NCBI GenBank assembly: GCA_013399305.1
Contig: VXAI01000246.1
Span: 179,897-243,896, forward strand
Source: Rostratula benghalensis
Lineage: Eukaryota > Chordata > Aves > Charadriiformes > Rostratulidae
Reading direction: 5' to 3'
Length of the DNA: 64,000 nucleotides
Shown piece by piece: positions 22,601 through 33,200 of this stretch (position 1 is the first letter of the stretch; every line of letters begins with the position of its first letter). Both the position numbers and the translations under genes were made by a program. The notes beneath the pieces were generated by a model that ran no database searches, had not been told where the DNA came from, and saw only the letters and a program-made list of their open reading frames with translations.

Positions 22601-25600
22601 GGACTTACTCAAGGGTACATAGGGATCAGGAGTGCAGAATATAAGGGCTGTGCTCTGGTTATCGAGCTTTTGAGAGAACATTTTGCAGTGATTCAAGCAG
22701 ATGCAGTATCAGCTTTTGTGCTGGATCTGATACTGTTATCATATACCTGATGTATTCTACAGCGTTATCATAAATAACTCTGTAGAGTCACTAATAACCA
22801 AACTGTCAGGAGATACTTTCTGGAGAGTCACTAATAACCAAACTGGCAGGAGACACACAAGGTCTCAGTATGATATTCACAATGAAATTGGAAGATCTGT
22901 GTTAACCACACACCAAGCTTTACGTAAATTATCTTCTGAAATTAAAACCTCTTGTATTGGCTACAGAAAGAAGTGAGAAAGACATTAAAAAAAATAATAA
23001 AATCATCATGGTAAAGGGCAAATCTCACATGGTATGTTGGATAATGGCACAGCAAAGAGATCTCAGAGCACGGGGGGGTCCCTAGGGAGGTATTTACCAT
23101 TCTAACAATGGAAAGTAACAAAGAAAGGAGCAGTAGCTCAGGGGAAATGGCACGCCAAGCAACATAGCATAAAGCAATTTAGCAGAGAGGGGTTTCATCA
23201 ACTGGGATGGGAGAGGGAAACCAAGTATAGACAATGTGATGGAGAGTAGGGAAGCTGAGGGTTTACGGCGGTGCCTACACGTGCCCTGTCACCTGTGACA
23301 GACACATTCCAACCTCTACTGAGCTTCCACGTAACATGGCTCGGATGCATGACATGAGACTGGTGTCTTTATGCCTGGATTACACTCATGCTTCTTGGAG
23401 GACATTCAAGGCAGCAAAGGGAATGTTACGAGTCCAAAACAGTCACACATTCTGCTTGTAATTTATAGTTGGTAACTGGGACAAAGGCAAGCAAAGCTGC
23501 CTTGTCATGGCTTCATCAGCAAAAGACTTGGCTGGTTACTCTCTGGTAACCCTTCAGAGATGGCCCCAAGAGCAGTGCCCACAGGCAAACTGTTCCCTCT
23601 CACAAGAGCAGCTCCTTGGTCAACACAGGATCTGCATCTGTGCCGCTGGCCTCTACGTATCATAAAGTGGGCTTTCATACAGCTTGTCATCATTTTGGTT
23701 GTGATAAAAGAGGAATATGGAATCTTTTACACTTCTGAGTTATTAAATGCAGGGAAAAAATTGCTGGAAACAGCACATAATGGTAGCAAACAACAAAAGG
23801 CCAGAGCAAACTCCAGGATATCAATATTTACCTTCAACAAATATTCAAAACCTACAAATGTTGCTTCTTTTGAAAAACACAAACCATAATCCTGATCTCT
23901 CTTAAAAACGGCTGCTCAAAAACACACTGAAAGTTCTACTCATGTTCATGCAGCAAAAAAAAAAAAAACAACCAAAACTGAGACAGTTGAAGAGATTTAT
24001 TTCTTTATCCAGCTCCTCACCACACCCTTGCTGGAGGCCACCATTCCAAGGCAGAGGCCAGAAGGAAATGCACCCTCATGGCTCAGCTCCACTGAGAACC
24101 TCGTGGCCCAGCTCAAACCCACCATCAGGGACAATTTCAGTCAGGAGGAGCTTGGCTGAAGCATGGGCACCTGCTCCTCTGTGATGGCTCTGCCGCAGGG
24201 TGGTGACCACCAGCAGAGATGGACAAGCAGCTACAATGGAAATGCCTGAAATCCTTCCTGGAGTTCACCTGTCAAATCCCTAAGCAATGAATCAGAAAAA
24301 AAAAACCTTAGAAAAATGCAGTATACGTAGTATTCCTGCATTTAAGCAGAAAAACAACCTTCACAGTGCTCACACAATTATATGCTTGCATTAATACGAT
24401 GCTAGAAAAATGCAAATACCATTTTGGCTAAAAAAAAAAAAAAAAAATCCACCACGACAAATAGTTTTGATTTATTTATGGCCTCAGTTAAATCAGCAAC
24501 TTGTTTTTGAAGCCATAGGATTTTGAGGCATTGTCTGTTTTTTTTTTTTTTTCTTTCTAAGATCTATAGCTAAAAGTGCACTTTAATGACCAGGTGAGTA
24601 TTATTCATCTGTGATGCTATGACTAGAAGGCTGCGGGAACAGCATACAGTGTGTTCACGTACGATGAGCCTCAGGTGTGCATGTAGTGGTGTTCATCTAC
24701 TGCATGCAGCTACAAGATTACAGTACCTCGTTTCCTGTCCACATCTGTCCATTCATCTACACGAAGCATATAAAACAAAAACACCAGTTCAAGAAGTAAG
24801 AACAATAGTTTCAAGGAGAATAAAAGAAATAAACTAACTAAATCTAACTAATGGACTTCGTTTTTTTTTCTCATCAGCATTCAGTAATTCTTCTGTTGTG
24901 TGACATCCTTCACTTCCAATGAGCACACGAAAGACAAAACTGTGCCTTCTCCTTGGAAAAATTCTTGTTTCTTCAATGGAGACAAAATTTTATCCTTGAC
25001 TCAATCTTAAGAATGTTTTGCATTTAGCTTGGAAAGTTTTCAGCTGGATTTTTTTGCACTTACAAATGAACAATATTTGAGTGAACAGTTTTAAGCGTTA
25101 ACAAACATGTCAGTGCAGGTGAAACCACATCTCAGTAAGATTAATGTCTGTATTTTTTTTTTTTTAAAGATGAAATACCTGTGTGGATAAGCTAACACAG
25201 ATCTAATTCTCCTGCTGAGATATTCCACCAAGTATGGCTAATTTAGTTTAAGATCTAAACTTAGACCTGTATGGACAGTAGTAACCTTTTGTCAGCTCAT
25301 TCTCTGAAGACAGACACGAATAATTAAGAAATACAACACAGTAGTGAAACCTTTGCTATCTTTTAGCATTTCTTCATATTGGATGGGCAGAGGGAGGAAA
25401 AAACATAACCTCTTCAATATGCAGCTAATATCAAGTTGATTTTTTATTACAAAATACAAAAGCTTCCTGAAGTGCACTCCCCATCCCATGACAGGACGCT
25501 GCAAGGACACACTGAAACGTACTTCAGTTTCTACCTTATCTGTTTGCATTTCACACATCAGCTTCAGTAAAACCTTCAGGCAGATATTACCACAGAAACT

Positions 25601-26230
25601 CCATGAAAGCTGATTAACTCAACAGGCTTTACATGAAATTGAAGAGAAGAAAAACACACACCATTTCTGTGACAGAGTTGTTAAACCGTGGTGAGGCAAC
25701 TACTTGCCCAAGACTGCTTTTGACGCCAGACACTGGGATGCTCTGTTACTTTTCAAGCACCCTTTCAGTAACAGCACAAGTTTTTGTTTACCCCTGTATT
25801 TCCTAAAGAGATCCAGCACCGCGGGCCTGAGCGGCCCGTTGCTTTGGGGGGCACTGAACCCCACCGGGCTTTGGAAAGAGCGAGGGTGGGAGGAGAGGCG
25901 GCCCCGGGGGCTGGGACTGGCCCCGGCACTGCCGCTCCTCCCGTACCCGAGGCCACCCCGCCATCACCAGCGGCGTCCCGGCGCTCTGCTCGGCCCCGGC
26001 CCCGCACTCAGCGGCAAAGGCCGCGGACGGCAGGGACAGGCCGCGGGACCCGGCGGCGGGCATCCCCCGGCGTAGACCCGGCCCCGGCAGCGGCCCCGGC
26101 CGCCTGCCCGCCGCTCACCTTTGCGGGCCTTCTCCCCGGGGATGCTCTGGGCGCGGAGGCGCTGGTCCAGGATGTAGAGCATCTCCCCTCCCAGGTTGAG
26201 GAACAGCAGCGGCAGCGTCCGCACCGACAT
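16488..26230 (-). CDS. OSCP1: OSCP1, organic solute carrier partner 1 (complete, ten coding exons)
   Basis: The coding exons, in transcription order, are 26230-26119, 21903-21749, 21058-20891, 20381-20301, 19735-19632, 19307-19179, 18630-18561, 17875-17736, 17042-16979 and 16604-16488. The total is 1140 bp, giving 379 aa, the same length as the mammalian protein, and every phase joins. OSCP1 (NOR1) is a conserved, soluble or peripheral protein without membrane segments. In mammals it was described as enhancing organic-solute uptake, and orthologues appear in cilia-linked gene sets. Recognisable blocks are the N-terminus MSVRTLPLLFLNLGGEMLY, the segment KFMEELFKPQELYSKKALRT, the segment GEFQLIRQTLLIFFQD, and the C-terminal KGEDLLALMDGL. 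The gene spans 9.7 kb, much shorter than in mammals. Confidence 0.97.
16979..17042 (-). CDS. OSCP1: OSCP1 coding exon 9, residues 320-341
   Basis: The exon is 64 bp. The acceptor is ttaaccaag|ACACG and the donor ACGCAG|GTACGT. It encodes HAALSRPEELSYKVVTIEAT and then Q. The split Glu codon joins cleanly with exon 8. Confidence 0.92.
17736..17875 (-). CDS. OSCP1: OSCP1 coding exon 8, residues 274-319
   Basis: The exon is 140 bp. The acceptor is tgttgcag|GAGAAC and the donor GAAGA|GTATGC, which is a weaker donor. It encodes ENIVPNPLAKEELNFLARLL and ends FTTDEEE. The open frame runs past the donor, but the family's continuation (EQAAL) is only recovered by splicing here. Confidence 0.92.
18561..18630 (-). 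CDS. OSCP1: OSCP1 coding exon 7, residues 250-273
   Basis: The exon is 70 bp. The acceptor is ccctgcag|GTACAG and the donor ACCAAG|GTCAGT. It encodes YSVSRPVETHMSGSSKNLAS and then HTK. It has no start codon of its own and was found by joining phases. Confidence 0.92.
19179..19307 (-). CDS. OSCP1: OSCP1 coding exon 6, residues 207-249
   Basis: The exon is 129 bp. The acceptor is gcttttcag|GATG and the donor AATAT|GTAAGT. It encodes MFNHNGDEVKRTEFTTDGNY and continues to LYGDRVLKLGTN. Confidence 0.94.
19632..19735 (-). CDS. OSCP1: OSCP1 coding exon 5, residues 173-206
   Basis: The exon is 104 bp. The acceptor is cttttgcag|GTCTC and the donor ATCAG|GTGGGT. It encodes VSIFLKDKVQNSNGRFVLPI and then SGPVPWGTEVPGLI. 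Confidence 0.94.
20301..20381 (-). CDS. OSCP1: OSCP1 coding exon 4, residues 146-172
   Basis: The exon is 81 bp. The acceptor is cttttccag|ACCTAC and the donor ATAAGG|GTAAGA. It encodes TYTSLSAGEFQLIRQTLLIF and then FQDMHIR. Confidence 0.95.
20891..21058 (-). CDS. OSCP1: OSCP1 coding exon 3, residues 90-145
   Basis: The exon is 168 bp, 56 codons. The acceptor is actttgcag|CTGTAC and the donor ATTGAA|GTAAGA. It encodes LYDLMTMAFKYQVLLCPRPK and runs on to VDETFRQLIE. Confidence 0.95.
21749..21903 (-). CDS. OSCP1: OSCP1 coding exon 2, residues 38-89
   Basis: The exon is 155 bp. The acceptor is tctttgcag|TTATG and the donor GACAAG|GTAAAA. It encodes VMNDIITTMFNKKFMEELFK and ends NQASMDK. A 4.2 kb intron separates it from exon 1. 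Confidence 0.95.
21904..26118 (-). other. OSCP1 intron 1, no gene seen
   Basis: This 4.2 kb intron holds AT-rich, apparently unique sequence and one 40-bp tandem duplication (22785-22856). It has several A/T homopolymer runs (for example near 24431 and 24540). The open frames in it show no family resemblance. Confidence 0.6.
22785..22856. repeat. 40-bp tandem duplication (1.8 copies)
   Basis: The segment gagtcactaataaccaaact followed by g(t/g)caggaga recurs with an exact 40-bp offset at 22785 and 22825. Confidence 0.85.
26119..26230 (-). CDS. OSCP1: OSCP1 coding exon 1, residues 1-37
   Basis: The ATG at 26230-26228 starts MSVRTLPLLFLNLGGEML, and the exon ends AAAG|GTGAGC. An upstream in-frame ATG nine codons earlier (MAAAVPAVAM) exists. 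The downstream start matches orthologues and is preferred. Confidence 0.95.
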
Positions 26231-26258
26231 AGCGACAGCCGGCACTGCCGCCGCCACC

Positions 26259-26271
26259 GTTGCCGGGCAAC
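26259..26271 (-). promoter_or_regulatory. RFX X-box in the OSCP1 promoter
   Basis: GTTGCC-G-GGCAAC is a perfect inverted repeat matching the X-box consensus RYYNYY N(1-3) RRNRAC. It lies 29 bp upstream of the OSCP1 start codon. RFX factors bind this motif at promoters of ciliary genes. Confidence 0.75.
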
Positions 26272-27119
26272 CGCGGGGCCAATCGGAAGGCGCCGTCTTG
26301 GCCGGCGGGGGCGCGCGCGCAAGCCCCGCCCCCTACGCGCGCGCAGCCCCTCACAGGCGCGTGAGTCCCCGAACAGCGGCTCGGGGGAGCCTGGCGCTGA
26401 GGGAACCCAAAGAATCCCTAAGGAAAAGGTTAAACTGAAGTAATTTTGGTAAATAACGAAGGGCTCGGCGCTGCCCGGGGCCCGGGGCGGTAACCGCGCG
26501 TACGGCGGGCAGGAGGAACGCGGGGCAGCCAGGCTGGAAGCCATGGAAAGGCACCACCGTAACCGTACCGGTAATTCTGGAGAAACCATCGCTGGGTGGT
26601 GCGGTGTAACACACCCGATCGCCGAGTTTGGGAGGGCTGACTGCCAGAGAAGGAATGTAAATGTATCAGTCTGCCGGGAAATTACAGACCCGATTATTAA
26701 CCCAATTCCTGCAGCTTGCAGGGCTGTGCCTTGATCTCTGCTTTCCTGCCAGAAGGAACGGCGCTTGGAGCCGCTGCCAGGGCTGCTCTGTTCCCAAATA
26801 AGCAGCGTTTCACCTCATTCTCTTTCCTCGTTTGTCATCCCCCAGCCCAAATCCCCGTTGAGCAGCCAGGTAGTGCTACCTGGTGGTGGCATCCTGCCAG
26901 CGGGTGACAGGAGAGGGACACCACCGTGGGTGTTCTCACCTGGAGACCTCCCTCCCTGAAGGGGTGCACCCCCCCCCAGGGACTCCTGAACTGTTCACAC
27001 CACTGCCCAGCGCACCAGCCTTAAATTAAACTTTGAAAACACTTAAAACCACTCATTGCACCTTTCAGGTTGGCGCAGACCACGCAGAAACAAAGAGGTA
27101 AGGTGTCTTTAGGTGACAG

Positions 27120-27125
27120 TTTATT
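27120..27125 (-). terminator. MRPS15: MRPS15 poly(A) signal AATAAA
   Basis: AATAAA on the minus strand lies 34 bp past the stop codon, giving an unusually short 3' UTR if used. Confidence 0.75.
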
Positions 27126-27159
27126 ACTAAGGACCGGCTGTGTCAGCCTCACCGTGCGG

Positions 27160-27279
27160 CTACACAGGCGTCCCCTCGCACCGCGCCGCTTCCTCCCTCG
27201 CAGCTCTTGTTCTCGCTTGCTGCTCCTTCCTCTGCTTTATCCTCTCTGGTGCTTTCAGCTTCCTCACCTCCTGAAAAAC
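27160..27279 (-). CDS. MRPS15: MRPS15 coding exon 8, residues 208-246 and stop
   Basis: The acceptor is ctcctgcag|GTTTTT. It encodes VFQEVRKLKAPERIKQRKEQ and a highly charged tail ending CEGTPV, with the stop codon at 27162-27160. A canonical poly(A) signal follows 35 bp downstream. Confidence 0.93.
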   Translation of the reverse strand, partial: VFQEVRKLKAPERIKQRKEQQARTRAAREEAARCEGTPV

Positions 27280-30200
27280 CTGCAGGAGGAAGAGGAGGAG
27301 GTGAGAGAAGGGGAAACAAAGCTGCCTGCTGCTGAGCAGAGCCACTGCTGCACAGGGGCCAGAAGACAAGTCATCCTTCCCCTGCGCCTCCTCGGGGCTC
27401 CAGCCAGCCCTGTTTTCAGGGTGCCTTTTGGGGATATTCCATTCTACCTACCCTGTCTTTCGGTTTTAATTTCATTGGGCTGAAATTTAGTATTTCCAGA
27501 CTGAAGGTGTGTCCAGCTTTCTGATTCTGCTCAGTTACATACAGAGATTCTGGATGCAGCAGTTACCCCAGTGTATTTAGAGCAAATGAGAGCAGGCGGC
27601 GGGTGTACCCACATTTCCATTCCAAGGCTACCATCAAATTTAATTGTCTCACCTATTAGTTCCCATACCAGGCTTTGAAAAGAAGGTGCTTTGAATCACA
27701 CAATTCTGAGCCAAGTAGCAGCACAATCTGAAACTCTCAAGCACAGCGTGTGCGTCACTGCCCTCTACGTAACTGTCCCCCGTGGAGCTCTTCGCAGAGT
27801 TTATGCATTTCTCTACAGAGATTACCATTATCTCCTCAAATTCAACGCACAGTTTAAAAGGACTTAGCCATCAGTCTTTTCTAATTGCCTTCATTGTGCC
27901 CCTTTATAAAGTTTATATATAAAGAGATTTTTTTGTTTGTTTGTTTGTTTTTCCTGCTCCAGCTCCCTGGCGCTCTCCCCGATGGCCCCCTACCTTGAGA
28001 CAGAAAGCTTTCTTCACCAGCCAGCGCTTGGTGACCCTCCTGGAGTAGGGAGGGGGCAGGCTGTACTGGATCCCCAGCTGCTTGCAGGTGTTCTCAAAGG
28101 TGTCGTAGCGAACACGGCGAAGATAGGCCAGGAGCTTCTTCCGGCGATCTATATCCATCAGCATGCGACGACGGTTACTTTTATCCTGCAAAGGACTTAA
28201 CGTTCACTAGATTGCAGACAGATTATACCTCCATTCCAATAAATTACTTAGAAGAGACCAGATTATGGCTGAAAGGAAACAATCAGGTTAAGGGCAGCCT
28301 CTTAGAACAATTTTTCTTGGCAGATAGTGCAAGCACATTAGGTCACTACAAGGAGATCCGAGAAGACTTAATTTACTTTTCACAGAAATTGCTTTCTTCA
28401 TTCTGTGTCTGCACCTTCCTCCCCCAGCCCTGCTGGCAGTTTCCAACTTCTGTCCAGTTTCAGGCAGTGGCAAAAGCTGCAATGACTTGGAGGCAAAGGC
28501 TGTTGGGAAGGTCTACAGGCTAAAAACTCAGCTTCCCTGAAATGTATTCTTCCAGAAACAATGCAGAAGTGTTTACCTTTGTTTTTCCAGAAATTAAATG
28601 TGAAGGTAAAATGTGACTTGGCTCTGAGTGTTTGGGTTGTTCTCTTTGTTAGAGAATATGGGTCGCTTGAGCCATTTAGGGCAATCCTCATGGGAAAACT
28701 TTCCCTATCTGACAGAAGCCATTTGTGTAAAAACCAGATTTCATCCAAGTAATTTCAAAGTGTCTCTTCTGCGGAAACATTTGTTATAACTCCTGGCTTC
28801 TGAGGAAAACTGAATTCTATTCTCTTTCACCCTTCAAACTTTTATGATTAATAAATAATTATGCACTTTTCTCCAGTGCAGTTGATGACTCCATTTCCCA
28901 CCTTTTGCCCTGCATAAAGTTTTTGATTTATCTTGTTTATAAACTCAGAGCTGTGGTGTTTCAAATTTGGGCTCTGAAGCCAGGAAGCTTTGGGGTAGGG
29001 AAATGGTGATTACGACATTAGCGCAGTCCTGTCCTCTAAACATTTTCACAGGGAGAACAGAGAGAGTACAGCTGCTGAAGCCAGAACAGCAATTCCATTG
29101 GAAACCAAGCAGTGGAGTCCTCTCTGCAGCACTGATGAATTCATCTCACCTCTGCTCAAAGGGACCCGCTCAGCCCTTCCCACCACTCCCAAAAAGAACA
29201 CTCTCCTCATCTCAGTGGTGGAGAACGCAGCTGTGACTGAGCCAGCCGTTTCCCAGACTGGCACCAGGGAAGGGTTATAACTATTTTATAAACCTCCTTA
29301 GGAAAGCCATAATCCTCAGAATTAAACCCCTTTTGTTCTAAACTAAGAAAATAACCCGACCAGCTGCTGTCTGAGGTGTGTGGGCTCACGCTGCTGATGG
29401 TTACCTTGGGATGCCTCTGAAGATGCTCCTCGTAAGTGCGGATCTTGGCAGTCAGGGTGGCAACTGTAAAAACAGACACGGGGAGCCAGGTGAGAGCAGC
29501 AGCTTCTCTGGGTGGAACTGAACCTTCCCTTCCCAAACCCTGTTTAAGTCCTCCAGGACAAACTGCAGGCTCCCTGCCTTTCAGATTCTCCAAACTGATA
29601 GAGGAAACCTGAAGTGCTGGGGTGGAAACAGCTGAATAAAAGCAGAGATGTATCGCCCACCAACAGTGTCCTTCTACTTTCTAACTTACCTTGCACCTCA
29701 AAGGAGCCGTTGTCGTGGGGAGACCTCCTGACCTTCTCCACCAGCTGCTGTGTCTTTATTTTCATCTTCTCCTTCTGTGGATAACAGGAAGGAACTTGTC
29801 ACTTTCTCAGGAGCGCTAAAGGTCTGAGACACCCCAGCTCTCTTCCCAGAGGCCCAGATAAAGGCTTTGTAATTAATAGCTTCACTCAGGGCCCATCACA
29901 AAATGTGTAAGAAGTGATGCAAAGAAAAAAGAAGCGGTGCTTGCAGGACAGTGCTGAGGGGACAGCAGTGAAACAGCACAAAAAGATGTTGGCAGAGCAG
30001 GGCACCACCACTGTTCAAACCAAGAGCACTCCCTTCTCCCCGAGACAACAGGGGTGGGCGGTGAAGAGGCCCCACCGCTCCCCTGAACGGAAGAGAGGAC
30101 TGAAGCCGGCCTCACGTGGCACCAGCCTTTACTTTTCACATCTTTTTAAGCTTAAATGTCAAGCAGCGAGAAATGCTAAGATCTTTGTGCTACCTGACAA

Positions 30201-33200
30201 TTTGCTTACTTCGTTTTCTGGGCGCACAAAAAGTAAAAGTAATTTGAAGAACATCTGCTGCCCAGTGCGCTATTTTCTGGAACACAGGCCGAGCAGCAGC
30301 AGTCACACACCACAGCTCATCTCCCCTGCGACTGCTTAATATTTTCTTCTCCCATTTTAGCATGCAGTTACTGTCATAAAGAAGACTGCATGATAAATTT
30401 CAAGAGCATAAAAGACTCTTCACTCTCGTGTATTTAATAGCCCCAGATTTGCAGTTACCGAGCAACGCTGAAAAATAAAGCAAAGGGCATTTAACAATAG
30501 ATGTCTTACACAAACGTGCTCACTAAATCTTCCAGCTTTTTTATGCAAGTAGAATGAAACTAACCTGACTTGCCATTTCCAGTGACAACAGTCTTCTCAC
30601 TACATCGTCAACACTACAAGGAGATTGCAGATTAGTTTATTAGCTAGAAATGGAGTATATTTAACAGAAATGAGGTTCGGTTTTCAGAACGTATTCACTT
30701 TTCTCAACTTTTCTTCTACAAATTCACAGCAACCCTCCTCCCCTCCCAAACCTGTCAGCCACCAGCTGTTTCTAACCTTCCTACGAAAAATCATGGCTGC
30801 GATTATGAAGCATCAAGTAGTTTTGCTGCCGTGGGGAGCACAGTCATTGCAAATGACAATGACATTTTATTGATTCCAAAACCATTATGTGTGAACCAGG
30901 TACTGAAGATCAACCCCCAAATAAGTGTGCAAAGACGAAAGGATTCGTTTTAAGACTGCCCTCCCTCAAAGATCTGTGAAAGTCTCAGTTACGCCACTGG
31001 GGGCTCTCCATGCACCACACATGAGCACTTCTGGAATCTGGAAATAAAAATGCTTAACTCCAGATCCAAATTTCCAAGGCAGACATTAATTCTGAGCTGT
31101 TAAAACTACACACTCTCTAGCACCCGAGTTCGAGACACAGATTGTTTCTAAGAAGGTTATTTGGAGTGTTTCAAGGTTATTTCTTTTTCCAGCCTTTAAA
31201 TCTTAATCTTACATTCATTAAACAAAACGCCTACGTATCTCTAATCCTTTGAAATTTGACTTTCAAAAGGACTTTTTGTGCTAAATTGCACACCTGTGAC
31301 CACAGAACTTTAATTAATAACTGAGCAGGTGACAGCTTCCACACATTGTGTGCATCTAAGATACAAATCTCCAAAGAGAACAGTCATTCCCTGTCCCTGT
31401 ATCCTACCTATTTATTACTGGGACATTGGCGTAATCTTTCTTCAGCATTGTGGGAGGAAGATCATCCAAATGGCTGGGGATGTCTGCAAAGGGAAGGTTA
31501 ACACTTGAGGAGGAGCAGTACAAAGTCAGAGCTCTGAATGTGCTTGCAAACTAGATCAGAGGCAACAAGCTGGAAAGAATCTGTGGACTGTACACTCTAA
31601 ACAAGAAGGAAGCATCTGAGAGATCAAGCTGAAGTGGCAGGAATCGAGTGAATCAAGGTGGGTCCAGCCTCTTGCCTTCAGCATTCTGGATTTACAACAC
31701 AGTGTGTACTCCACTGAGATCAGTGATCTCTTGCTAAACACAACTGATAATTTCCCACACATTCACAAACACATTATTATTCATGAACTGCTGAATCTTC
31801 TGAGTAACTTTTGAGCTTGCAAGGAATTATTTCTAGAAGGACAGAACCACTAAAAGGCTTATAAAGGCAGCTTATGAAGTCTCTAGTCCAGTCTCCCCTT
31901 TAAAGTGGGACTGGATCATTTCTTTGTCAAGCAAAGCCTTGAAAAGCCCCGAGGATGGATATTGCACAGCCCCTCTGTGAAGCTGCACTGCCTTCCCAGT
32001 CAATCCTGTGTCCTCTTCTATCCAGCCAGAACATCTCTGAGATGCTGTGTGGGACATTGCCCCTCATTATATTGTTTGGCACAACTGAGAGTCTGGTTCC
32101 CTCACCCTTGTAATTACCCATGGAGAAGCTGCAGAATCCTGAAACAGGGATTATATTTCCTCTCTCTTCCCGTGCTGAACTCTGCAGCTTTACACTGAAA
32201 ACCACTAACTTCTCCAGATACCCCCTCTTCCTGCAGCATTAGGGTACAACTCTGATACACCAACAGTAGCACATTTTGCCACGTGACCCCGTTAGTCCTG
32301 ACGTACCTTTCCTCTTCCTTCTCACAGGTCTGGCGTAGCATCTGGCTGTCTGAATAAAGGGCCTGCAAACTTGGTGGAAGAAAACAAAAGATTCATCAGA
32401 CTTGTGTGCACTGTTTTACCTACACACACATAGAATGCTGCCCAGTCTGTCCTAGAAAACTGGTCAGAGCATTTAAACTTCAGGCTGATCAGTGGCCAGT
32501 CAAGTCTTTTGTCCCAGAAGGAACGTGGAACATTTCTGTGAGCTTCTCACGTGGGCACTGAAACAACTGGGCAAAGCTGTGCTGCTCCAGGGTGAGCTAA
32601 ACCCAAATGGTGAGAACAGAATGGCAGGAAAGAGGTTACAGGCACTGAAATGAGTTCAAGGCCTCCCCGACTGAACCGTGTTCACCTGAAGGGTGTAACT
32701 GATGAACTAATTAAAGTAATTTCATGTCTGACTTCTGTGGGCTGCTCTGGACTACCCCAGCAGCAGAGTGTAGAGGCACTTAAAGGCAACCTTTGGCCAC
32801 CACATCTTGGTGCAGGTGAGAACATTCCTGGGCAGCCTGAATCGAGCTGCTCTTTGACCTTTGAAGAACAAACCCGTCCAACTGCTCCTCCAAGGCCCCC
32901 TGCTACTGGGACCAATACCTGCTCCAGATTATTTCCCTGTGCTTCAAAGTACAGACTCTGCCAGCCCCTGTGCCTACCTGAGGAGCACGTGAGCTCAGCT
33001 CTGGATGTGTATGGCACCGTGGGCTGCTGGCACGGGTGGTGAGTGTGGGGCTCTCTGTGCCCTGCCACGTGTAGGGAGCAGTGACAGCTTGGAGGGAAGC
33101 TGTGACAGGGCCCCAGTGCGTGCCTCGGCCCAGCTCACAGCACCTTTGCCTCAGGACTCTGGCCTCGGAGCCCCCTGAGCTGCTCCAGCAGGTCCCCGCG

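Larger units (their letters stand above)
25840..26530. promoter_or_regulatory. CpG island and promoter of OSCP1
   Basis: This is a dense CpG block covering exon 1 and its upstream flank, with no TATA box. It contains a perfect X-box at 26259-26271 and a CCAAT box at about 26279-26283. On the right it falls back to ordinary composition before MRPS15's 3' end. Confidence 0.75.
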
